Of a stretch of DNA of 64,000 nt, positions 57,091 through 64,000 are shown piece by piece. A program made the translations under genes and the position numbers. The stretch covers positions 992,001 through 1,056,000 of the forward strand of contig NZ_LR217737.1 in NCBI RefSeq assembly GCF_900699015.1. The letters are read 5' to 3'. Under the pieces are notes generated by a model. It was not told where the DNA came from. It saw only the letters and a list, made by a program, of their open reading frames with translations, and searched no databases. Every line of letters begins with the position of its first letter. The stretch's first letter is position 1. Source of the stretch: Erwinia_E haradaeae_E. GTDB lineage: Bacteria > Pseudomonadota > Gammaproteobacteria > Enterobacterales > Enterobacteriaceae.

Positions 57091-57781
57091 TGAATAAAAC
57101 GAGAGACTTAAGCATCAACGATAATTTTTTATAAAAATATTGATCTTTTCTAATATTAACCTCTTAATTTATATTAAAATTTAGCACTAATATTCTCTAC
57201 TCTACAGATTTAATTAGATAGATTTAGTTTTAAGTCAACCTACTCACTGCATCATCTTCAATGAAGAATTTGATCCTTAAGTATATAATAAATAATTTGC
57301 AAAAAATAAATTGATATAATGAATCATATTATAATCATTATCATGATCATAAATAATACGATAATACTAATAAAAATAAATGCAAAGCTTTATGGAAATA
57401 TAACTAATGTATACATATGATATATGTATATATTGATAGATCACCTTTCACTTATAAATTATATTATTTCAGTGAAATAATCTTATATCTTATAAAATAT
57501 AGTATAGAGATTTAATCTAATTACTAGTGAAATTTAATAGATACGTCCTTCTGATTATAGAAAATAACCTTTTCTTATCTTTAAGAAAAAACGCTAACTT
57601 TTATATAATCTGATACAAAACATACAAAAATAATTACAACTATTAAAAGAATAAATAATATCTCATATAAAATTTTAATATAAAACTCACTAGATATTAT
57701 CATCTAGATTATAATTATTATAAAAGCTTATGATAAAGACCATTACCTCTTATAAACTAAAAAACAGAATCAATACAGTGT
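57091..57781. other. 0.7 kb non-coding region between yggS and truA
   Basis: AT-rich DNA between co-directional minus-strand genes. No gene, RNA or strong hairpin supported. Confidence 0.5.
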
Positions 57782-58615
57782 TTAATGAAAATATTTTTCC
57801 AAAAATAATGTTTTTTTAGACTGAAGAGCTAAAGAATTGAATAAAGGACTAGGTATTTTATAGTTAGAAGGATATTCTACAGAAACTAAATATAAACCAT
57901 GAGCAGAAGCTGTTGCGGCTGCTAATGTACGATTTTTTGCTAGAAGCAAATCAGCAATCCAGGACTCTGGTTTTCTACCAGATCCTACTTCTATTAAGCT
58001 ACCAACAATATTGCGAACCATATGATGAACAAATGAATTAGCCTGTATATCAATAATCACATACCTATCATCTCGAGTAATATTTAACTGCATTATATTT
58101 CTTATAGGAAAGCGTGACTGACATTGCCCAGCACGAAATGATGTGAAATTATGTTCACCTAATAAACAGTGGCTAGCACGCTGCATTTTTTCAACATCTA
58201 AAAACTGGTAAATATATGCCATCTTTTTTCTAAAGATTGCAGATCGATGTAAGTTATGATTATTTACCATATAGCGATAACAACGAGATAACGCACTAAA
58301 TCTAGCATGAAACAAATCAGGAACTCTTTTTACCCATCGTACAACTATATCTGCAGGTAAGCATCCATTTACACCACGAAGCCAAACCATATCTGTGCGC
58401 TGAGAAAAAGTTTTAAAATGAATGACCTGCCCAATAGCATGAACTCCAGTATCTGTTCTTCCTGCACAAATTACACGAATCTTATGAGCAGCAATTTTTT
58501 CAATGGCTCTTTCTACTGCTTCTTGTACAGTAGGAACTGCATTTTGGCGTTGCCAGCCACAGTAACAACTGCCATCATATTCAATACCAAATGCTAATGT
58601 AATAAAAGTCTTCAC
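57782..58615 (-). CDS. truA: tRNA pseudouridine synthase TruA
   Basis: TruA isomerises uridines 38-40 in the anticodon stem-loop of many tRNAs. The catalytic Asp55 in CAGRTDTGVHAIGQ, the GIEYDGS start and QANSFVHHMVRNIVGSLIEVG are intact. The start codon is GTG, with TAGG just upstream; the product is 277 residues (E. coli 270). It stands alone, without the enteric usg and dedA neighbours. Confidence 0.97.
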   Translation of the reverse strand: MKTFITLAFGIEYDGSCYCGWQRQNAVPTVQEAVERAIEKIAAHKIRVICAGRTDTGVHAIGQVIHFKTFSQRTDMVWLRGVNGCLPADIVVRWVKRVPDLFHARFSALSRCYRYMVNNHNLHRSAIFRKKMAYIYQFLDVEKMQRASHCLLGEHNFTSFRAGQCQSRFPIRNIMQLNITRDDRYVIIDIQANSFVHHMVRNIVGSLIEVGSGRKPESWIADLLLAKNRTLAAATASAHGLYLVSVEYPSNYKIPSPLFNSLALQSKKTLFLEKYFH

Positions 58616-59820
58616 GACCTAATGACCACGAATAAATATAATCTTAGATTAAATTATTTAATCTCATAATAACCCGAACCACAATTAACCAATTATGATT
58701 GTTAATTTACTCAAACTACAAATTATAGATCTTATTATGATTGTGATTACATAAATCAATAAATAAATAATACCACCTAAAATAAATAATTCTCATATAG
58801 AAAACCATACTTCTTTAGAATTGACATACATCATAATTAGATATGAAGATGTTACCCCATCTACCTCTAGATCGTTTATTGAACTAATAGACAAGAATTT
58901 AAAGAAAATTAATAATAAATCATATATCCAATATTCTCTAATATTCTTATCTCCTGTTTTTCAATAAAATTGAGCAATATGTTATTCTATTATGAATAGA
59001 TTGCTCTTTTTACATTCTGATTTCGTAGTAAATAATATTCACTAAGTTAAAATAACTTAACAGTACTCGACTTACTTATAATAAGTATAAAAAATAACTA
59101 ATTAATAATGCATTGAAGTTGATCTACTAATTTACATTCAATTAGGCGCGATTGTAATTTTTCTTACTAATTGCAAAAAATAAGATCTTTTATGATCTCA
59201 ATCATAATAATTAAAAAATTAAAGATCAGAATTCGTACTAAATAATAATATAGAAAATATTTTATGTTTTATTAAGAAAAACAATTAAAAAATAGATACT
59301 GTATCAACACTCTATCTGCTTATTATCTAATAGAATTAGATTCTCTATATATAAAACGATTTTTACAGTATTAAGTTAGAAAAATAATTAATCTTAAAAT
59401 TTTATTTATTATGATAATAATTTATTAAAATATAATAATTCCATCATCAAACATATTTACCTTAAAAAATTAAACTATATTATTAAATAATATAACATTA
59501 TAACCATAATATGAATTTAGATTCAATGAATCTATAATATCAGTCTAGACTCAATTTTCTTTTCTATAAATCAAATTGTATTTGACAATTAACCTATGAC
59601 CTTAATGCTTCAAAAATAATACTACTTAATAAACTTAGATAACCAATAATAGAAGATAGTATCTTCTTAAATAATTAAGAAATAGAACATATACATTTAT
59701 CATCTATATCACTAAAACATATTATTAAAGTAAATCAATATTAGTTTATCTAGTCAAAATAGTCCAACTAATAACTTAAAATCATTTATGATTTTAAATG
59801 GTGTTATCTTAAAAGAATTA
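58616..59820. other. 1.2 kb non-coding region between truA and gltA
   Basis: Nothing gene-like. The gltA-proximal end holds the 10-bp hairpin at 59776-59797. Confidence 0.5.
59776..59797 (-). terminator. Candidate terminator hairpin after gltA
   Basis: TTAAAATCAT pairs with ATGATTTTAA across TT (effectively about 9 bp with a four-base loop), 23 bases after the gltA stop. No clear U-tract follows. Confidence 0.45.
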
Positions 59821-61101
59821 TCACTTAATTTTAGAGTTAAAATTACGTCTTGTATATCCAGTATACAATTGTCGGGGTCGAGCAATTTTAAGACCTTCAT
59901 CATGCATCTCTTTCCAATGAGCTATCCAACCAACCGTACGCGCTATGGCAAAAATGACTGTAAACATAGATGAAGGAATACCCATTGCTTGAAGAATAAT
60001 TCCTGAATAAAAATCAACATTTGGATAAAGTTTTCGTTCAATAAAATAAGAATCATGCAATGCAAGATATTCAAGTTTCATTGCTACCTCCATGAGATCT
60101 TTTTTTACCTCCAAATGGTTCAGCACTTCATGACATATATCACGCATAACCATAGCACGAGGATCATAATTTTTATAAACTCTATGACCAAAACCCATTA
60201 AACGAAAAGAATCATTTTTATCTTTAGCGCGCTGTAAAAATAAAGGAATATTTTCTACAGTACCAATTTCTTCTAACATTAAAAGACAAGCTTCATTTGC
60301 ACCACCATGAGAAGGACCCCATAGCGAAGCCACTGCTGCTGCAATACAGGAAAATGGATTAGCTCCAGATGAACCAACTGTTCGTATTGTTGAAGTTGAA
60401 GCATTTTGCTCATGATCGGCATGTAAAATTAGAATGCAGTCCAAAGCACGTTCCAAGATAGGATTAACCACGTATTTATCTGATGGGCTAGAAAACATCA
60501 TATAAAGGATATTACCAGCATATGAAAAATCATTACGTGGATATATAAAAGGCTTCCCTCTCGAATACCTATAACACATAGATGCCATAATTGGCATTTG
60601 TGCTAATAAACGTTTTGCAGTTAAATCACGATGAGTTTTCCTGTTAACATCCATTGAATCATGGTAAATTGTTGCCAAAGCTCCAGTCATCGCGCAGAGC
60701 ATCGCCATTGGATGAGAATTCCGGCAAAAACCACGTAATATATGATGTATTTGTTCATGAAGAACAAAATGATTAGTCACTGAACCCTGAAACTTGTAGA
60801 ATTGATCTAAATTAGGAGTTTCACCATATAGAAGAATATAACATACTTCTAAATAATTGGAATTCAATGCTAATTGATCAATAGGAAAACCCCTGTATAG
60901 CAAAACACCTTGATCACCATCAATATAAGTAATTTTAGATTGACATGATGCAGTAGAGGTAAAACCTGGATCAAAAGTAAAGTATCCTTGGGCACCAAGA
61001 GTACGAATATCCAACTCTTTTTGACCCAACGAACCTCTTAATACATCTAATTCAATAGGAACTGTCCCATCGACGGTCAACGTTGCTTTTTTCTTATCCA
61101 T
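59821..61101 (-). CDS. gltA: Citrate synthase (type II)
   Basis: GltA condenses oxaloacetate and acetyl-CoA to citrate, the entry of the TCA cycle. The 426-residue protein is one shorter than E. coli and collinear. The catalytic triad is visible: His265 in GPSHGGANE, His306 in GFGHRVYK and Asp363 in NVDFYSG (counting Met1). A GAGGAG ribosome-binding site precedes the ATG. It is divergent from sdhCDA, as in E. coli, across about 1 kb. The large hexameric Gram-negative type, with the N-terminal domain involved in NADH inhibition, is retained. Confidence 0.98.
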   Translation of the reverse strand: MDKKKATLTVDGTVPIELDVLRGSLGQKELDIRTLGAQGYFTFDPGFTSTASCQSKITYIDGDQGVLLYRGFPIDQLALNSNYLEVCYILLYGETPNLDQFYKFQGSVTNHFVLHEQIHHILRGFCRNSHPMAMLCAMTGALATIYHDSMDVNRKTHRDLTAKRLLAQMPIMASMCYRYSRGKPFIYPRNDFSYAGNILYMMFSSPSDKYVVNPILERALDCILILHADHEQNASTSTIRTVGSSGANPFSCIAAAVASLWGPSHGGANEACLLMLEEIGTVENIPLFLQRAKDKNDSFRLMGFGHRVYKNYDPRAMVMRDICHEVLNHLEVKKDLMEVAMKLEYLALHDSYFIERKLYPNVDFYSGIILQAMGIPSSMFTVIFAIARTVGWIAHWKEMHDEGLKIARPRQLYTGYTRRNFNSKIK

Positions 61102-62103
61102 CTATCAGCTCCTCAGTAATTCATACACATATTTTGATTACTAACACTATTCACCTTATAACTTTAATATCCAAATGTAAAAATAATATCTATATTATTT
61201 ATTATCAAACATAAACCTGTAAGATTAAAAAATGATTTCGTTATAATTAGGAAAATCATCATTTTCTCATGCGATATAATTTAACATCTCTAGTTATCTT
61301 CTTTGTACAAAAGAACAGTAATATAGACAGTTATAGCAAAATTATTATCAACTTAGATATACAATATAATTTCATGATCAAACGATTATTAAAAATAATT
61401 AAAGTAAAAAAGCAAAATATTCTATTACATCTAAAACCCGTAACATATGACCATATTTCTCTAATTCTTAATTTATTTGAGATATCTCTGATCTTTTAAT
61501 ACTATATATTAATTGACAAACATGTCATTGCATCTCTTACATAATTGAGATGGATTATTCAAAGTAAGATTCTGAAAAAGATCAGATAGAATCTTATTCT
61601 AATATTAACATATCTTAATTTAGAAAAATTTTCACTAATCAAGACAGTATTATTCTTGACTCATAAACTATTTTAGCTATTATTTCATAATTTATTATAA
61701 TAGTAATCTTAAAGCTAGATATAGATATCATATTTTGATTATATATAAAGCATCAGTGTGCTAAGAATCGAAAATTATAGATTTAACATAATTGAAACTA
61801 TAGACATATTAAACTAACTTAAATCAAAAAATAAACTTTTTAAGTTAAATTCTCTTTCCACTTAATCTATAGTTATCCAAAATTTTTATAATATAGATAT
61901 GCTACAAATATGACTCTCATTAAACTATAAGATTGACATAGTTAGTAGATCTAATCAGGTTCGGGAAAAAAACCAGTATCATATGCAGAAAACTAAACCG
62001 TAGATAATCAAATCTAATATTGACATGGATGTACATGCCTCCAGTCTGTTTGTCTATACCATTGTTAGTATGAGTAAAATATGAAGGAGAGCATGGAAAC
62101 ACC
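61102..62103. other. 1.0 kb divergent control region between gltA and sdhC
   Basis: In E. coli this region carries promoters for both units with ArcA and CRP control. I could not assign individual sites. A 76-codon frame at 61269-61499 is AT-driven and was not called. Positions 61990-62100 are richer in GC and likely include the sdhC leader. Confidence 0.5.
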
Positions 62104-62481
62104 GTGAAAAAACAAAGACCGGTAAACTTAAATTTCTCTACTATCTGTTTCCCATTAACCGCAATTATATCTATTCTTCATCGAATTTCTGGAGTAATCA
62201 CCTTTTTCTCCATTGGAATTCTTCTGTGGTTGCTTGGTCTCTCTCTTTCCTCTCCTAAAAACTTTCTTGAAGTATCTACTATCATAAATAGTTTACATTT
62301 TAAATTTATTGCATGGGTATTAGTTAGTACCCTCTCGTTTCACTTTATCGGAGGGATACGACATCTTATAATGGACTTTGGGCTTATTAGTACAACCTTA
62401 AAAACAGGTAAAATTTCCTCGAAAGTTGTATTAGGTTCTTCAATCCTACTTGCAATTTTATCTGGAGTAGTTATATGGTAA
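62104..62481 (+). CDS. sdhC: Succinate dehydrogenase cytochrome b556 subunit SdhC
   Basis: SdhC is one of two membrane anchors of complex II. It has three membrane helices, the haem-ligand His80 in LSFHFIGGIRH (E. coli His84) and the quinone-site Ser23 and Arg27 in SILHRISG (E. coli 27 and 31). The GTG start corresponds to the fifth codon of the E. coli gene. The ancestral-looking ATG at 62093 is now out of frame and its TGA stop overlaps this GTG (GTGA). AAGGAG is 3 bases before that ATG and 14 before the GTG. It overlaps sdhD by seven bases. Confidence 0.95.
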   Translation: MKKQRPVNLNFSTICFPLTAIISILHRISGVITFFSIGILLWLLGLSLSSPKNFLEVSTIINSLHFKFIAWVLVSTLSFHFIGGIRHLIMDFGLISTTLKTGKISSKVVLGSSILLAILSGVVIW

Positions 62482-62822
62482 ACAGTGCTTCTGCCTTAGG
62501 GCGTAATGGTTTGCATGACTGGATATTACTTCGTGCTACCGCTCTGATAATCGCACTTTATATACTCTACTTACTTGCATGGCTTGTGATATCAGAATCT
62601 ATTACCTATAATACCTGGCATATTTTTTTTAGTACATCTTTGACGAAGGTTTTTACTTGTCTAGCACTATGGTCTTTGTTAGTGCATGGTTGGATTGGGA
62701 TGTGGCAAATATTAACTGACTATGTTACCGCATACTCACTACGACTACTACTACAATTAGTAGTAGTCGTAGTTTTATTTGTATATGCTATATACGGTAC
62801 TATGATTGTTTGGAGCATGTAA
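62475..62822 (+). CDS. sdhD: Succinate dehydrogenase membrane anchor SdhD
   Basis: SdhD is the second anchor of complex II. The 115 residues equal E. coli. His71, Asp82 and Tyr83 of the haem and quinone region appear in LVHGWIGMWQILTDY. Three membrane helices are predicted. It overlaps sdhC by seven bases and sdhA by one base (TAATG), indicating coupled translation. Near its 3' end the coding sequence contains a perfect 16-bp hairpin (62738-62773). Confidence 0.97.
   Translation: MVNSASALGRNGLHDWILLRATALIIALYILYLLAWLVISESITYNTWHIFFSTSLTKVFTCLALWSLLVHGWIGMWQILTDYVTAYSLRLLLQLVVVVVLFVYAIYGTMIVWSM
62738..62773 (+). repeat. 16-bp perfect hairpin inside sdhD
   Basis: Arms 62738-62753 (ACTACGACTACTACTA) and 62758-62773 are exactly complementary with the loop CAAT, about 50 bases before the sdhA start. 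The encoded residues (RLLLQLVVVVV) follow the E. coli protein, so the structure is superimposed on conserved coding. Confidence 0.75.
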
Positions 62823-64000
62823 TGCAATTGCCAGTAAGAGAATTTGACGCTATTGTTATCGGTGCGGGTGGAGCAGGAATGCGTGCTGCATTAGAGATCA
62901 CTCAATCCGGTCAAACTTGTGCACTACTATCAAAAGTTTTTCCGACGCGATCCCATACTGTATCTGCTCAAGGAGGAATTACGGTTGCTCTCAATAACGC
63001 ACATCAAGATAATTGGGAATGGCACATGTATGATACTGTCAAAGGTTCTGATTATATTGGTGATCAGAATGCAATTGAATATATGTGCAAAGCTGGTCCA
63101 GAAGCTATTATAGAACTTGAGCATATGGGGCTACCATTTTCTCGTTTGGATAACGGACGTATTTATCAGCGACCTTTTGGAGGGCAATCTAAAAATTTTG
63201 GCTCTGAACAAGCCGCACGTACAGCTGCAGCCGCAGATCGCACTGGTCATGCCCTTCTACACACTTTATATCAGCAAAATCTAAAAAGCAAAACTACAAT
63301 CTTTTCTGAGTGGTATGCACTAGATCTGGTAAAAAATATTCATGGCGCAATTGTCGGTTGTACCGCATTTAATATTGAAGATGGTATTGCAGTGTACTTT
63401 AAAGCACGTGCAACAATTCTAGCGACCGGTGGAGCTGGACGAATCTACCAGTCTACAACTAATGCATATATCAATACTGGCGATGGAATTGGAATGGCTT
63501 TACGTGCAGATGTTCCAATTCAAGATATGGAGATGTGGCAGTTTCATCCTACAGGAATCGCTGGAGTAGGAGTTTTAATAACAGAAGCATGTCGCGGTGA
63601 AGGTGGTTATTTATTAAATAAAAATGGTGAACGTTTCATGAAACGGTATGCGCCTAATTCCAAAGATCTTGCAGGACGTGATGTAGTAGCGCGTTCAATC
63701 ATGATTGAAATTCTCGAAGGCCGAGGATATGATGGTTCATTGGGCCCACATGTCAAATTAAAATTAGATCATTTAGGTCAACAAATACTCCAATCACGTT
63801 TACCTGGAATTTTAGAAATGTCCCGGACATTTGCCCACGTCGACCCCATCCGGGATCCCATTCCAGTTGTACCAACATGTCATTACATGATGGGGGGTAT
63901 TCCAACTACAATATCTGGCCAAGCACTTACAGTGAATAAAAGAGGAGAAGATGTGATCATTCCTGGTCTATTCGCAGTAGGAGAGGTAGCTTGTGTATCG
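62822..64000 (+). CDS. sdhA: Succinate dehydrogenase flavoprotein subunit SdhA (5' part, runs off the window)
   Basis: SdhA oxidises succinate to fumarate and passes electrons via SdhB to ubiquinone. The first 393 of about 588 codons are present. Visible are the FAD fold GAGGAGMRAAL (about residues 14-24), covalent FAD His45 in TRSHTVSAQGG, and active-site elements QFHPTGI, TEACRGEGGYLL, LAGRDVVARS (Arg286 region) and HYMMGGIPT (His354 region). The ATG overlaps the sdhD stop by one base. The frame is open to the last base of the window. Confidence 0.98.
   Translation, partial: MQLPVREFDAIVIGAGGAGMRAALEITQSGQTCALLSKVFPTRSHTVSAQGGITVALNNAHQDNWEWHMYDTVKGSDYIGDQNAIEYMCKAGPEAIIELEHMGLPFSRLDNGRIYQRPFGGQSKNFGSEQAARTAAAADRTGHALLHTLYQQNLKSKTTIFSEWYALDLVKNIHGAIVGCTAFNIEDGIAVYFKARATILATGGAGRIYQSTTNAYINTGDGIGMALRADVPIQDMEMWQFHPTGIAGVGVLITEACRGEGGYLLNKNGERFMKRYAPNSKDLAGRDVVARSIMIEILEGRGYDGSLGPHVKLKLDHLGQQILQSRLPGILEMSRTFAHVDPIRDPIPVVPTCHYMMGGIPTTISGQALTVNKRGEDVIIPGLFAVGEVACVS

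Noticed and set aside
61269..61499. 76-codon open frame in the gltA-sdhC spacer
   Set aside because: Ile/Leu/Asn/Lys-biased with no known counterpart in the same enteric spacer; likely chance.

Overview
The window comes from a gammaproteobacterium of the order Enterobacterales with a strongly reduced, AT-rich genome. The pattern fits an obligate or near-obligate insect symbiont that is still losing genes. Nearly every recognisable protein aligns from memory with its Escherichia coli counterpart, at close to full length. Enteric gene neighbourhoods survive: mnmA-hflD-purB, gmk-rpoZ, kdsD-kdsC-lptC-lptA-lptB-ptsN, zapA facing pepP-ubiH, yggS-yggT, gltA facing sdhCDA, and 16S-tRNA-Ile-tRNA-Ala-23S-5S. 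About 45% of the 64 kb is protein-coding, about 7.5% is stable RNA, and about 46% is very AT-rich DNA without credible genes, in blocks of up to 3 kb. I see no transposase, insertion sequence, prophage gene, CRISPR array or restriction system. I cannot name the species.

Layout. 0-14.4 kb: isolated housekeeping genes in long barren stretches (djlA, ybgI, pykF, rpe, pitA, rseC). 16-24.6 kb: cysQ, the mnmA-hflD-purB operon, ribE and csdE. 26-33 kb: gmk-rpoZ (spoT gone), the asparagine permease gene ansP, and recD with a one-base frameshift in a run of nine A/T and no recB beside it. 36-42.5 kb: the Kdo synthesis and LPS export cluster, lacking rpoN and hpf and with 0.9 kb of empty DNA between kdsD and kdsC. 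43-47 kb: zapA, pepP, ubiH. 47.5-52.7 kb: a complete rRNA operon on the minus strand with its terminator, leader, boxA elements and RNase III stalks. Its 23S gene carries a hairpin insertion in helix 45, and its tRNA-Ala gene has lost the encoded CCA. 53-61 kb: groEL without groES, yggT, yggS, truA, gltA. 62-64 kb: sdhC, sdhD and the first 393 codons of sdhA, which runs off the window.

Biology. The retained genes support glycolysis and the pentose phosphate pathway (pykF, rpe), the TCA cycle and aerobic respiration (gltA, sdhCDA, ubiH), nucleotide synthesis (purB, gmk), riboflavin synthesis, tRNA modification (mnmA, truA), and an outer membrane with LPS (kdsD, kdsC, lptABC). Transport is represented by phosphate uptake (pitA) and a highly conserved asparagine permease. 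Many proteins appear without their usual adjacent partner (GroEL without GroES, RecD without RecB, RseC without RseAB/RpoE, CsdE without CsdA, PtsN without RpoN).

I found no convincing new multi-gene system. The most noteworthy signals are RNA- and expression-level oddities: the 23S helix-45 insertion, slippery-tract recD, the sdhC start with a GTGA stop/start overlap, the enlarged lptC/lptA overlap, the CCA-less tRNA-Ala gene, and several strong hairpins.
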